From positions 37,039-101,038 of the forward strand of contig JBGQCF010000004.1 in NCBI GenBank assembly GCA_041495205.1: 64,000 nucleotides of DNA. The letters are read 5' to 3'. Position 1 is the stretch's first letter, and every line of letters starts with the position of its first letter. The DNA is from JAHFRG01 sp041495205. GTDB taxonomy: Bacteria; Pseudomonadota; Gammaproteobacteria; Burkholderiales; JAHFRG01. A model generated the notes under the pieces. That model was not told the origin of the DNA. It did no database searches and saw nothing but the letters and a program-made list of their open reading frames with translations. This document shows positions 34,421-43,540 of this stretch, piece after piece. Made by a program: the position numbers and the translations under genes.

Positions 34421-34960
34421 ATGCAGTATGAAGCAATCATAGATTTTTGGTTTAAGGAGATTGAGCCGAAATTTTGGTGGAAAAAAGATAGTGATTTTGA
34501 TCGCTTGATAGCGGACAGGTTTCTGGACGTCCATAATGCGGCGGCAAAATGCGAGCTCTATGTTTGGAGAGACCGCCCATTGGGCAGGCTTGCTGAAATA
34601 ATCGTTCTGGACCAGTTTTCCCGCAATATATATCGCAACACTCCTTTGTCGTTTGCCTACGATCCGCTTGCACTGGTTTTGGCGCAGGAAGCGATCAATG
34701 CAAAAATGAACCAATCCTTAGGCCCGGATCAAAAGGCGTTTCTTTACATGCCTTTCATGCATAGCGAGTCTCCTGTAATCCATGAGCTCGCGGTGGAACT
34801 ATTCAAGGAGCCAGGGTTGGAATCCAATTTAAAGTTCGAAATCCAGCATAAAGCCATCATTGACAGGTTTCGCCGTTATCCGCACCGCAATGAAATTCTG
34901 GGCCGGCAATCCACCGAAGAGGAAATAAGTTTCCTGAAAGAGACAGGTTCCTCGTTTTAA
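34421..34960 (+). CDS. DUF924 family protein
   Basis: 179 residues, all helical, cytoplasmic. Family features: an N-terminal IDFWFKEIEPKFWWKKD, then RLAEIIVLDQFSRNIYR, and FLYMPFMHSE. The function of DUF924 is not established; the fold is TPR-like. The start ATG 34421 has no obvious ribosome site. Base composition is clearly more AT-rich than the neighbours and the gene abuts an IS stub, so it is a likely import. Confidence 0.82.
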   Translation: MQYEAIIDFWFKEIEPKFWWKKDSDFDRLIADRFLDVHNAAAKCELYVWRDRPLGRLAEIIVLDQFSRNIYRNTPLSFAYDPLALVLAQEAINAKMNQSLGPDQKAFLYMPFMHSESPVIHELAVELFKEPGLESNLKFEIQHKAIIDRFRRYPHRNEILGRQSTEEEISFLKETGSSF

Positions 34961-34962
34961 TT

Positions 34963-35082
34963 ATGAGTGAAGTTGCTTATAACAACCCGGACGCGCGTGA
35001 ACAGGTTGATGCAAAACGTCACGAGCAGGCGGAGATGCTAGGCGCGAGCGAGCGCGCAACACAGCAGACCCCCGCACAGTAG
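34963..35082 (+). CDS. Possible small protein, 39 residues
   Basis: An ATG two bases after the DUF924 stop opens a 39-codon frame ending at 35082, encoding a charged hydrophilic peptide (AREQVDAKRHEQAEML within it). No ribosome site and no family recognised. Proximity to the DUF924 gene suggests co-transcription if it is real. Confidence 0.25.
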   Translation: MSEVAYNNPDAREQVDAKRHEQAEMLGASERATQQTPAQ

Positions 35083-35099
35083 TTTTGCATCAAGCTGCG

Positions 35100-36224
35100 T
35101 TAGAACACCACCACCTGGCGTATAGCCTTCCCTTCCGCCAGGCGGTCAAATCCCAAATTGATGTCCTCGAGTTTAAGCCGCCCAGTCAACAACCGGTCAA
35201 CCGGCAGCCTTCCTCGCTTGTAGAGTGCAATATAGCGCGGGATGTCGCGCACAGGAACGCTGGTGCCGATGTAGCTGCCTTTGATGGTGCGCTCTTCGCC
35301 GACCAGATTCGCTTGCGGCACCGGGAAGGTATGGGTGGGGGGCGGCAATCCTGCCGTGACCGTGGTGCCGCCGCGGCGCGTAATTTTGTAGGCCAATTCC
35401 ATCGCCTTCACCGAGCCCGCCAGTTCAAATGCGAATTCCACTCCGCCCGCTGTCGCTGCGCGCACTTGCTCTGCGCAGTCCGGAGAAGCGGCGTTGAACG
35501 TGTCAGTTGCGCCGAGACTCTTGACGAGCGCGAGTTTGTCATCGGCAAGGTCAATCGCGACAATCCGGCGCGCGCCGGCGAGAATTGCGCCGAGAAGGGA
35601 AGCCAGCCCCACTCCGCCCAGCCCGATCACCGCCACGGTTGAGCCCGGCGTGACGCGCGCTGTGTTAAGCACCGCGCCGACTCCGGTGAGCACGGCGCAG
35701 CCGAACAGCGCCGCTTCATCGAGCGGCAGATCAGTTTCTATCTTAATAAGCGAGCGGCGTGAAACGGTGGCGTATTGCGCGAATGCCGAAACGCCCATGT
35801 GGTGATTGAGCAGCGTTGCGCCGCGCTTGAGCCGCCGCGCACCTGACAGGAGCGATCCCGCGACATTGGCCGCTCCCCCCGGCTCGCACAGCGCAGGCCG
35901 GCCTTCGGCGCAGGGCAGGCAATGGCCGCAGCTCGGCACGAATACCATCACCACATGATCGCCTTTCTTGAGGTCGCCGACTCCCGCCCCCAGCTCTTCG
36001 ACGATACCGGCCGCTTCGTGGCCTAGCACCATCGGGGTGGGCCGCGGCCGGTCGCCGTTGATGGCCGACAAATCGGAATGGCACAAACCGGCAGCGGCGA
36101 TTTTCACCAGCACTTCGCCGGGCCCGGGCGGGTCGAGTTCCACTTCCTCGACCGACAGCGGCCTGGTCACTGCATAGGGCGGCTTCACGCCCAGCTGATT
36201 CAGCACCGCGGCTTTAATTTTCAT
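35100..36224 (-). CDS. Zinc-dependent alcohol dehydrogenase (medium-chain)
   Basis: 374 residues from ATG 36224, with GGAAG upstream; TTG 36230 is an alternative. Catalytic zinc ligands are Cys in GLCHSD, His-Glu in LGHEAAG and a later Cys in FGCAVLTG. The structural zinc site is CGHCLPCAEGRPALC. The Rossmann motif is VIGLGGVGLASL. The arrangement is of class III/benzyl-alcohol-dehydrogenase type. Substrate is not predictable; no glutathione-formaldehyde genes are adjacent. Confidence 0.9.
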   Translation of the reverse strand: MKIKAAVLNQLGVKPPYAVTRPLSVEEVELDPPGPGEVLVKIAAAGLCHSDLSAINGDRPRPTPMVLGHEAAGIVEELGAGVGDLKKGDHVVMVFVPSCGHCLPCAEGRPALCEPGGAANVAGSLLSGARRLKRGATLLNHHMGVSAFAQYATVSRRSLIKIETDLPLDEAALFGCAVLTGVGAVLNTARVTPGSTVAVIGLGGVGLASLLGAILAGARRIVAIDLADDKLALVKSLGATDTFNAASPDCAEQVRAATAGGVEFAFELAGSVKAMELAYKITRRGGTTVTAGLPPPTHTFPVPQANLVGEERTIKGSYIGTSVPVRDIPRYIALYKRGRLPVDRLLTGRLKLEDINLGFDRLAEGKAIRQVVVF

Positions 36225-36265
36225 AAGCAATCTTCCTGATTCTTGAATGGCCGACCGGGGCGGAC

Positions 36266-36289
36266 AAAAAAACCGGCACGAGGCCGGCT
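36266..36289 (-). terminator. Rho-independent terminator after grxD
   Basis: On the minus strand CCGGC, loop CTCGT, GCCGG and then a run of T (the A-run at 36266-36272 on the plus strand). It lies 18 nt downstream of the glutaredoxin stop and separates it from the alcohol dehydrogenase gene. Confidence 0.8.
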
Positions 36290-36306
36290 TGTGATGAACG
36301 GAAAAT

Positions 36307-36612
36307 CTACTTGAGCAATTTCTGCAGTTCGCCGCTTTTATACATTTCGGTCAGGATGTCCGAGCCGCCGACGAATTCGCCGTTGACGTAGAGCTGAGGA
36401 ATGGTCGGCCAGTTGGCGTATTCCTTGATGCCTTGGCGAATTTCGGGATTGGAAAGCACATCCACCGTGAAAATATCCTGCACTCCGCAGGCCTTAAGGA
36501 TATTCACCACATTGGCGCTGAATCCACACTGCGGAAAATCAGGCGTGCCTTTCATGTACAGCACTACGGGGTGCTCGGTGACCTGCTTTTTGATAAATTC
36601 CTGCGCGCTCAT
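36307..36612 (-). CDS. grxD: Monothiol glutaredoxin (Grx4/GrxD type)
   Basis: 101 residues with the CGFS active site (PQCGFSANVV, about 28-33). It also has the glutathione-binding WPTIPQLYVNGEFVGGSDI. CGFS glutaredoxins carry 2Fe-2S clusters with glutathione and BolA-like partners, serving iron-sulfur assembly. Lies downstream of prmC after 44 nt with a terminator behind. Confidence 0.95.
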   Translation of the reverse strand: MSAQEFIKKQVTEHPVVLYMKGTPDFPQCGFSANVVNILKACGVQDIFTVDVLSNPEIRQGIKEYANWPTIPQLYVNGEFVGGSDILTEMYKSGELQKLLK

Positions 36613-36656
36613 ACCCGCTCCTGAAAATAAATCAACTTGAAATATTATAACATCAC

Positions 36657-37520
36657 TCAGTCAATCCGGCCGCCTGAAACGCGCGGAATTCCCGCCAAGT
36701 CCTTGCTGCTAAAGAACCGGGTAAAGTTGCTTTGCGCAAGCAATTCCAGGCAGGCATGTGCCTGATCGTAGCCATGCTCCAACAGCAACCAGCCGCCTGC
36801 GCAAAGGTGCGAGGGTGCCCCTTGAATAATCTGGCGAATACACTCGAGCCCGCCGGCTCCGCCGTTAAGCGCCTGCCTGGGCTCAAAGCGCACATCGCCT
36901 TGCTGCAGATGCGCGTCGTCAGAAGCAACATAAGGGGGATTGGAAATTATGAGATCGTATGTGTCCCCGCCCAAAGCGTCGTACCAGTCGCTGTTTTTAA
37001 ACATCACCGCCCGGTAATCCGCGCCGAGCAGATTTTCGGCATTTTGCCGCGCTACAGCGAGCGCCTCCTCTGAACAATCCACCGCGGTAATGCGCGCCAG
37101 CGGGCGGTAGCGGGCTAGAGCGAGCGCAATGTTGCCGCTGCCCGTTCCCAGCTCCAGCACCTTGCAGGATTGGTCTTGCGGCATGCGCTCCAGCGCCCGT
37201 TCCACCAGCAACTCGGTTTCGGGCCGGGGTATCAGCACCGCCGGAGTTATTTTGAAATTCAGACCGTAAAATTCGCGTTCACCCAGGATGTAAGCGGTGG
37301 GCTCTCCTGCCATACGGCGTTGTACCCATTCCGCATAGACAGCCGCTTGCCGTGAATTTAAGATTTGCTCGTGGTGGGCGGTAAGATAAGCGCGCTTCAC
37401 GTCAAGCGCCGCTTGCAGCAGCAGATTCGCGTCGCAGTGTTGCAGCCCACTCTCGCGCAATGCACGCGCAACGCTGACCGGAGCGGCGGCTGAAGCAAAA
37501 TCTTTGGCAGCCACCTGCAT
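36657..37520 (-). CDS. prmC: Release-factor glutamine methyltransferase PrmC
   Basis: N5-methylates the Gln of the GGQ motif in release factors RF1 and RF2. 287 residues. Helical N-domain, then a SAM fold with ELGTGSGNIALALA and the NPPY catalytic motif (IISNPPYV, about residue 185). The ATG overlaps the prfA stop (TGATG), so enzyme and substrate are translated together. Confidence 0.95.
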   Translation of the reverse strand: MQVAAKDFASAAAPVSVARALRESGLQHCDANLLLQAALDVKRAYLTAHHEQILNSRQAAVYAEWVQRRMAGEPTAYILGEREFYGLNFKITPAVLIPRPETELLVERALERMPQDQSCKVLELGTGSGNIALALARYRPLARITAVDCSEEALAVARQNAENLLGADYRAVMFKNSDWYDALGGDTYDLIISNPPYVASDDAHLQQGDVRFEPRQALNGGAGGLECIRQIIQGAPSHLCAGGWLLLEHGYDQAHACLELLAQSNFTRFFSSKDLAGIPRVSGGRID

Positions 37521-38602
37521 CAGGTTTCCTCGGCCACAGCCGCCAGCTGCTCGGCTTGATGCTCCGCCATCAAAGCGCCGGTGAGCTCATTCAAGTCGCC
37601 ATCCATGATCTGGTCAATCTTGTACAAGCTGAGATTGATGCGGTGGTCGGTCACCCGTCCCTGCGGAAAATTATAGGTGCGCATGCGCCCGGAACGGTCG
37701 CCGCTGCCAACCAGCGATTTGCGGGTCGCGGCCTGTTTGGCCTGCTGTTCGCGCAGTTGCTTGTCCTTGATGCGCGCCGCAAGAATCGCCAGCGCCTGCG
37801 CCTTGTTTTTGTGCTGCGAGCGGCCGTCCTGGCATTCCACCACGATTCCGGTCGGCAGATGCGTCACCCGCACCGCGGAGTCAGTCTTGTTGACGTGCTG
37901 CCCTCCCGCACCTGAAGCGCGGAAGGTGTCTATACGCAGTTCCGCAGGATTGAGCACCACGTCGGAAATTTCATCGACTTCGGGAAGCACCGCCACCGTG
38001 CAGGCGGAAGTATGGATGCGCCCCTGCGTCTCGGTTTCCGGCACGCGCTGCACGCGATGGCCCCCGGACTCGAACTTCAGCTTGGAATAGGCGCCTTTGC
38101 CGGTGATCTTGGCGATGATTTCCTTATAGCCGCCGATCTCCGAGGGGCTTTCGGAAATGATTTCCACCTGCCAGCGTTGCCGCTCGGCGAAGCGCGCGTA
38201 CATGCGGAACAGGGTTCCGGCAAACAGCGCTGATTCGTCGCCGCCGGTGCCTGCACGGATTTCCAGAAAAATGTTGCGCTCATCGTTGGGGTCCTGCGGC
38301 AGCAGTTTCTTTTGCAGCTCGGATTCGATGCGCGCGAGTTTCTCGCGCCCCTCGCGGATTTCAGTTTCCGCGAATTCGCGCATTTTCGGGTCGGACTGCA
38401 TTTCCTGCGCCGCCTGCAGGTCGCGCTCGCCGGATTGATAGGCCTCGTACAGTTTAACCACCGGCGTGATCTCCGCGTGCTCACGGGCGAGCTTGCGGTA
38501 ACTTTCCAGGTCCGCGGTGGCGTTTTCGCTGCTTAGGATTTGGTTGAGTTGTTGGAGGCGGTTGCTGAGTTGGGATAGCTTGCCGGCAATGCTTTCTTTC
38601 AT
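37520..38602 (-). CDS. prfA: Peptide chain release factor 1
   Basis: Terminates translation at UAA/UAG. 360 residues. The GGQ tripeptide is in RASGAGGQHVNKTDSAVR (about 233-250), the methylation target of PrmC. The codon-recognition region lies about 180-195 (TETQGRIHTS). Its start overlaps the hemA stop (ATGA). Order hemA-prfA-prmC is widespread in Proteobacteria. Confidence 0.97.
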   Translation of the reverse strand: MKESIAGKLSQLSNRLQQLNQILSSENATADLESYRKLAREHAEITPVVKLYEAYQSGERDLQAAQEMQSDPKMREFAETEIREGREKLARIESELQKKLLPQDPNDERNIFLEIRAGTGGDESALFAGTLFRMYARFAERQRWQVEIISESPSEIGGYKEIIAKITGKGAYSKLKFESGGHRVQRVPETETQGRIHTSACTVAVLPEVDEISDVVLNPAELRIDTFRASGAGGQHVNKTDSAVRVTHLPTGIVVECQDGRSQHKNKAQALAILAARIKDKQLREQQAKQAATRKSLVGSGDRSGRMRTYNFPQGRVTDHRINLSLYKIDQIMDGDLNELTGALMAEHQAEQLAAVAEET

Positions 38603-39852
38603 TCTTGTCGGTGTATCTGATAAAGGCGGTTGATCAAGGCCACCAGTTGTTCGCGGTCGTCAGAGTGCGCGTGGTTCAGCACATGAGTGGGAACATGCAG
38701 GAATTTGTTGGTCAGCGCGCGGCTCAAGGATTCCACCACCTGCTGCGCGTCCGCGCCGCGTTCGAGGAGTCGCAGGGCACGCTGCAGCTCGCGGCGGCGG
38801 CCGCGTTCCGCGTGGTCGCGCAAGGCGCGTATGGTGGGGACGAGTTCGCGCGTTTCCAGCCAATGCACAAAACTGATCACGTTGGATTCGATGATGGCCT
38901 CGGCCTGCGCCACCGCGCCCTGGCGCGCGTCCATCCCGCTTTGCACCAGGTGTGCAAGATCATCCACGGTGTAAAGAAACACGTCGTCCAGTTTCCCGGC
39001 CTCGGCCTCGACATCGCGCGGTACCGCGAGGTCAACCAGCAGCATCGGGCGGTGTTTGCGCATCCTGATCGCCCGTTCCAGCATACCCTTGCCGAGAATC
39101 GGCAGGGGACTCGCGGTGCAGGTAATCACCACGTCCTGCAACGCCAGCTGTTCCGGCAATTCATTAAGCGTGATGGCGTCGCCATTGAAACGTTGCGCCA
39201 ATGCCGCGGCGCGCTCCAGCGTGCGGTTGGCGACGGTCATGCGCTTGGGGGCGCGCGATGCGAAATGCGTGGCACACAGCTCGATCATTTCCCCGGCGCC
39301 GATCAACATCACATGCTGTCCGGAAATGGTCGGAAAAATGCGCTCGGCGAGGCGCACTGCCGCCGCCGCCATGGAAACCGAATTCGCGCCGATATCGGTG
39401 TTGCTGCGCACTTCCTTGGCCACTGAAAAAGAGCGCTGAAACAATTTATGCAGCAGCAATCCCAGAGTGCCGGCTTCCTCGGCGGTGCGCACCGCCTGTT
39501 TGATCTGGCCGAGGATCTGCGGCTCGCCCAATACCATCGAATCCAGCCCGCTCGCCACCCGGAAAGCGTGTTTCACCGCTTTCTCCCGCGGCAGAGTGTA
39601 AAGATAAGGCTGGATATTCTGGGCCTTGAGATGGTGGTAATCCGCCAGCCATTCGACCGCCGCTTCAGGCTCGGGTGTGTTGCAATAGACCTCGGTGCGG
39701 TTACAGGTGGAAATGATTGCCGCCTCGCTTACCGGCCTGCGATTTACCAGGTCGCGCAAGGCCTCGCCCAAAGTTTGCGCGTGAAACGCCAGCCGCTCGC
39801 GCATTGAAAGCGGCGCGGTGACATGGTTGATGCCAACGGCAAACAACTGCAT
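38599..39852 (-). CDS. hemA: Glutamyl-tRNA reductase
   Basis: First committed step of C5 haem synthesis. 417 residues from ATG 39852; a 43-codon upstream extension in frame is rejected. The catalytic Cys is in IISTCNRTEVY (about 50). NADPH domain: VMLIGAGEMIELCATHF. The dimerisation domain closes the protein. A promoter-like TGCTATAAT lies 37 nt upstream. Little Shine-Dalgarno is seen. It leads the hemA-prfA-prmC operon. Confidence 0.96.
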   Translation of the reverse strand: MQLFAVGINHVTAPLSMRERLAFHAQTLGEALRDLVNRRPVSEAAIISTCNRTEVYCNTPEPEAAVEWLADYHHLKAQNIQPYLYTLPREKAVKHAFRVASGLDSMVLGEPQILGQIKQAVRTAEEAGTLGLLLHKLFQRSFSVAKEVRSNTDIGANSVSMAAAAVRLAERIFPTISGQHVMLIGAGEMIELCATHFASRAPKRMTVANRTLERAAALAQRFNGDAITLNELPEQLALQDVVITCTASPLPILGKGMLERAIRMRKHRPMLLVDLAVPRDVEAEAGKLDDVFLYTVDDLAHLVQSGMDARQGAVAQAEAIIESNVISFVHWLETRELVPTIRALRDHAERGRRRELQRALRLLERGADAQQVVESLSRALTNKFLHVPTHVLNHAHSDDREQLVALINRLYQIHRQE

Positions 39853-39888
39853 GGCCGGTAACCGGGAAAGGAAGGAAAAAGTGAGAAT

Positions 39889-39897
39889 ATTATAGCA
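39889..39897 (-). promoter_or_regulatory. Extended -10 promoter element for hemA
   Basis: On the minus strand TGCTATAAT, an extended -10 (TGN-TATAAT) with a perfect core, lies 37 nt before the hemA ATG. No good -35 is visible at 17 bp, which is usual for extended -10 promoters. Predicted +1 is near 39882. Confidence 0.5.
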
Positions 39898-39970
39898 TTG
39901 GCGCGGTTGGGAAAAGATTGCGCCTGCGCCCCATCGCGTCGAAATGCGGTGCTTCCAAAAGCCGGAAATG

Positions 39971-40008
39971 AAAACGGACACCCGCCGGCCAAGGCGAAGG
40001 TGTCCGTT
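39971..40008 (-). terminator. Strong hairpin terminator after the bufferin-like gene
   Basis: Perfect 10-bp stem AACGGACACC (39973-39982) and GGTGTCCGTT (39999-40008), with an inner CGCC/GGCG pair, followed on the minus strand by a short T-run. It is 20 nt downstream of the Cys-rich peptide gene and upstream of the hemA promoter. Confidence 0.72.
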
Positions 40009-40028
40009 AAGTGATTAACTACTGGCGC

Positions 40029-40289
40029 TTAGCCTTTCTTGGCCTTGGCTTTCGCAGCCTTGCAGTCTTTTTCGCTCATCGCCATAAAGCCTTTGCCTTT
40101 GCAGGCGTTCTCGCCTTTGCAAGCGTTGGTGGCTGACTTGCAATCGGACTTGCCTTTGCAAGCATTGACGCCTTCACAGTGAATCTTGCCATCTTCTGCC
40201 GCAAAGGCGCTGCCGATTCCGGCGGTAAGAAACATTCCGGCCGCGGCGCAGGCCAAGGCGATTCCTGTGAGCTTTTGAACTGCTGTCAT
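40029..40289 (-). CDS. Bufferin-like (BufA2-type) Cys-rich periplasmic peptide
   Basis: 86 residues from ATG 40289, preceded by AGGAGA; the longer frame to 40358 is rejected. A Sec signal peptide (about 1-30, ending SAFA) leads to a mature part of about 56 residues with six Cys, mostly in CKGK/CKGE-type repeats (NACKGKSDCK, NACKGENACKGKG, EKDCK). This is the pattern of BufA2 bufferins, RiPP precursors thought to bind copper after Cys modification by a DUF692/MNIO enzyme with a BufC partner. Neither partner is in the window. A strong terminator follows. Confidence 0.8.
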   Translation of the reverse strand: MTAVQKLTGIALACAAAGMFLTAGIGSAFAAEDGKIHCEGVNACKGKSDCKSATNACKGENACKGKGFMAMSEKDCKAAKAKAKKG

Positions 40290-40537
40290 CGTTTGTGTCT
40301 CCTGAAAGTTGAAAAACGCCCGGTTTTTGTAGTCCGGCTTGCGCCCGGACCGGTTCATAATGCGACCGAACTGCGCATTGATGAATTCGTCGTCAAAACT
40401 GCAATTTTCTTACATTAACGCAGCCCGGCGGTTTCAGTTGACCCGCCTCGCTGTTTTGGCGCGCGGTTTGCCCGGGTGCCAGCAACATCAAAATACGGTA
40501 AAATTTGTAGTTTGGATTCACTAAAAGTTCCCATTAT

Positions 40538-41773
40538 ATGTCTTCACCCGCAATACAAGCGATTTCCAGACGCACCAGCGTGGGCGTGAAAATAGGACCG
40601 GTCACCATCGGCGGCGGCGCTCCCATCGTGGTGCAGTCCATGACCAATACCGATACCGCCGACGTAGCTGCAACCGCAACGCAGGTAGCGGAACTCGCCA
40701 AAGCCGGCTCGGAACTGGTGCGCATCACCGTAAACAGCGCCGAAGCTGCACAGCAAGTCGCGCCGATTCGGGAACGGCTGGACCGGATGGGCTGCCATGT
40801 GCCGCTGATTGGCGATTTTCATTTTAACGGGCACAAGCTGCTCACCGAATATCCCGACTGCGCCGCAGCGCTGGCTAAATACCGCATCAATCCCGGCAAC
40901 GTCGGCAGAGGATCGAAGCGCGATGAACAGTTCGCCACCATGATCGAGGTCGCATGCAAATACAACAAGCCGGTGCGCATCGGGGTGAACTGGGGCAGCC
41001 TGGATCCTGCGCTGCTCACGCGCATGATGGACGAAAACGCGAAACTTCCCGAGCCGAAAGATGCCAATGAAGTCACCCGCGAAGCGCTGATTGTCTCGGC
41101 ACTTGATAATGCCAAGCGCGCGGAGGAAATAGGGCTTGCGCACGATAAAATCGTGCTGTCCTGCAAAGTAAGCGGCGTGCAGGATTTGGTCACCGTATAC
41201 AGCGAAATTGCTGAGCGCTGCGATTATCCGCTGCACCTGGGTTTGACCGAAGCGGGAATGGGTTCCAAAGGCATCGTCGCTTCCACGGCAGCGGTCGCGG
41301 TTCTGTTGCAACGTGGTATCGGCGACACCATACGCATCTCGCTTACTCCAGAACCGGGCGGCGACCGCACCAGGGAAGTGATCGTAGCGCAGGAAATCCT
41401 GCAAACGATGGGGCTGCGTTCATTCACCCCGATGGTCGTGGCTTGCCCCGGCTGCGGCCGCACCACCAGTACTTTCTTCCAGGAACTCGCGGATAACATT
41501 CAGACCTATTTGCGCAATCAGATGCCGGTATGGCGCGAACAATATGCCGGGGTTGAAAAAATGAGCGTGGCGGTAATGGGTTGCGTGGTGAACGGGCCGG
41601 GAGAGAGCAAGCACGCCAATATCGGCATCAGCCTTCCCGGTTCGGGCGAAACCCCTGTGGCGCCGGTATTCGTGGACGGCCAAAAAACGGTGACGCTCAA
41701 AGGCGCGAATATCGCCGAAGAATTCCAGAAGATCGTCGATGACTACGTGCGGACACGTTACGCAAAGCATTGA
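40538..41773 (+). CDS. ispG: 4-hydroxy-3-methylbut-2-enyl diphosphate synthase IspG
   Basis: Iron-sulfur enzyme of the MEP isoprenoid pathway, turning MEcPP into HMBPP. 411 residues. TIM-barrel N-domain (VGVKIGPVTIGGGAPIVVQS at the start). Cluster Cys are in VACPGCGRTTSTFF and VMGCVVNGPGE. Divergent from the bufferin-like gene. Supplies precursors, with IspH and Dxs elsewhere in this window, for squalene and hopanoids. Confidence 0.96.
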   Translation: MSSPAIQAISRRTSVGVKIGPVTIGGGAPIVVQSMTNTDTADVAATATQVAELAKAGSELVRITVNSAEAAQQVAPIRERLDRMGCHVPLIGDFHFNGHKLLTEYPDCAAALAKYRINPGNVGRGSKRDEQFATMIEVACKYNKPVRIGVNWGSLDPALLTRMMDENAKLPEPKDANEVTREALIVSALDNAKRAEEIGLAHDKIVLSCKVSGVQDLVTVYSEIAERCDYPLHLGLTEAGMGSKGIVASTAAVAVLLQRGIGDTIRISLTPEPGGDRTREVIVAQEILQTMGLRSFTPMVVACPGCGRTTSTFFQELADNIQTYLRNQMPVWREQYAGVEKMSVAVMGCVVNGPGESKHANIGISLPGSGETPVAPVFVDGQKTVTLKGANIAEEFQKIVDDYVRTRYAKH

Positions 41774-41777
41774 AACC

Positions 41778-42236
41778 ATGATACTGACTGTCGAAGTAGA
41801 CAAGACGATCCGCCGCCCCATAGACAACGTACGCCGTCAATTCGGCGACATGCGGCACCACGAGAAATACCGGGTTCATCCGGACGTCCGATTCACCGTG
41901 CTTTCCGAAGAAGGGAATGCGTGCCGCTTCAGGCAGGAAGTGAGCGTGCTCGGACTGAGTCAAGTTGATGAGGTGTATCAGTTGAGACAGCCTAACGGCG
42001 ATATCGTCAGTGACGTCGTCGCGGGCACCAACCAGGGCATGCATATCATTCAATCGTTCAGGCCCGCGAGCGAAGGGGCCACGGCCATTCATTTCCGGCT
42101 TGATATGCCGGTCAGCGGAATCAAGAAACTTTTGAAGCCGCTGTTTGCCGCGGCGCTGCGCAAAGCGATCGGGAAAGGTCTGGAAGAAGACCGTATTGAT
42201 CTCGAGGAACGCGGTTACCCGAGGGTAGCGGCTTAG
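41778..42236 (+). CDS. SRPBCC-fold (START-like) protein
   Basis: 152 residues from ATG 41778, 5 nt after ispG. It looks like a polyketide-cyclase/SRPBCC helix-grip domain: KTIRRPIDNVRRQFGDMRHHEKYRVHPDVRF at the start, and a closing amphipathic helix (AALRKAIGKGLEEDRIDLEE). Such folds bind hydrophobic ligands. Next to ispG and the hopanoid cluster, a lipid ligand is conceivable, but nothing in the sequence shows it. Confidence 0.7.
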   Translation: MILTVEVDKTIRRPIDNVRRQFGDMRHHEKYRVHPDVRFTVLSEEGNACRFRQEVSVLGLSQVDEVYQLRQPNGDIVSDVVAGTNQGMHIIQSFRPASEGATAIHFRLDMPVSGIKKLLKPLFAAALRKAIGKGLEEDRIDLEERGYPRVAA

Positions 42237-42239
42237 AAG

Positions 42240-43232
42240 TTAGCAGTAACCGTTCGCGCGGAACCACTCCACCGCATCTTTCAGCGCTTCCTCCACCGGC
42301 CGCGGGTTATAGCCCAGCTCGCGCCGCGCCTTTTCAATCGAGAAAAACATGTATTTTTTCGAGAGCCGCACGCCGTCCACCGTGGCACGCGGCTCGGGGC
42401 CGTCGGTCAACCACGCCCAGGCTTCGGAAAGATAGGCAATCGGCAGCACCAGATTGTGCGGGAGCTTCACACGCGGCGGTTTTTGTCCTGAAATCCTGGC
42501 GACCCCGGTCAGAATCTCCTGCAACGTCATGTTGCGCCCTCCGAGGATATAACGCTCGCCCACCACGCCGCGTTCAAAAGCAAGCAAGTGTCCCTGCGCC
42601 ACATCGTCCACATGCACCAGGTTGAGCCCGGTGTCCACATACGCCGGAGTGCGCCCGCATGCCGCATCCAGCACCATGCGCCCGGTGGGCGTGGGCCGGA
42701 TATCGCGCGGGCCGACCGGAGTGGAGGGATTGACGATTACCGCGGGAAGTCCTTGCCCGTCAGTCATGCGTTTCACCTCGGCTTCCGCAAGGAACTTCGA
42801 GCGCTTGTAATGTCCGATCATGTCGTTGAGCGTGACCGGGGTATTTTCATCAGCGGGACTGCCATCGGCATGCAAACCCAAAGTGGCGACGCTGCTGGTG
42901 TAAACGATGCGCTTAACGCCGGCTTTGAGCGCGGCCTGCATGATATTCACCGTGCCCGCGACATTGCTTTGATAGAGCTGCCGCGGGTGGCGCGCCCACA
43001 GCCGGTAATCCGCGGCGGCATGGTACAAGGCCGTGCAACCTTCAAGCGCGCGCTCAAGCGAGCCCTTGTCGGCAAGATCGCCCAAGGCGATTTCTACGGG
43101 CAGGCCCTCGATATTGCGGCGGTCGCTGGTCGGGCGCAGCAATACCCGCACCTGATGTGCGGCAGCGATGAGTTTGCGCACCAGCGCCGAGCCGACAAAG
43201 CCCGATGCCCCTGTAACCAACGTGCAAGCCAT
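42240..43232 (-). CDS. hpnA: Hopanoid-associated sugar epimerase HpnA
   Basis: Extended SDR of 330 residues. NAD-binding motif GASGFVGSALVRKL (about 7-20), active-site YTSSVATLG, and the catalytic Y-x3-K as HYKRSKFLAE. It belongs to the HpnA family found with hopanoid genes; its reaction is unproven, proposed to act on a sugar or side chain. The last gene of the sqs-shc-hpnG-hpnA minus-strand group; a MITE copy separates it from hpnG. Confidence 0.92.
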   Translation of the reverse strand: MACTLVTGASGFVGSALVRKLIAAAHQVRVLLRPTSDRRNIEGLPVEIALGDLADKGSLERALEGCTALYHAAADYRLWARHPRQLYQSNVAGTVNIMQAALKAGVKRIVYTSSVATLGLHADGSPADENTPVTLNDMIGHYKRSKFLAEAEVKRMTDGQGLPAVIVNPSTPVGPRDIRPTPTGRMVLDAACGRTPAYVDTGLNLVHVDDVAQGHLLAFERGVVGERYILGGRNMTLQEILTGVARISGQKPPRVKLPHNLVLPIAYLSEAWAWLTDGPEPRATVDGVRLSKKYMFFSIEKARRELGYNPRPVEEALKDAVEWFRANGYC

Positions 43233-43266
43233 TTGCTTAAAATCCGTTTAATTGAATTGACACTTA

Positions 43267-43540
43267 GGAACCTCTGATTAAGTCCCACGTGATTGCGACG
43301 GAGGCTTTCCGGGATGGGATGCGCGAAGCGAGGCGCAGCCAATGGCCACTCCCCTTGGCAAGCCGAGCGACAAAGCAGACCGCCCAGAAAGCCCCGTCCC
43401 TCCGGGTTGCGGTAAAATGCGGCGTCTGCGTCGTTGCGCTCCTCGGCATCGTAGTCCCGGCTACAACCTTCGTCGCGCGCCTCGCGTCCATCCGCATTTT
43501 ACCTGCAACGCAATCCGCGGAGGACTTAATCAGAGGTTCC
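43267..43540. repeat. MITE-like element, copy 2
   Basis: 274-bp element bounded by perfect 19-bp terminal inverted repeats (43267-43285 and 43522-43540, GGAACCTCTGATTAAGTCC). TA lies close to each outer edge. The core AAGCCGAGCGACAAAGCAG (43360-43378) matches the other copies, and it shares a long similar interior with copy 3 at 63742. No coding capacity. Its right end abuts the hpnG stop codon at 43541. Confidence 0.88.
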
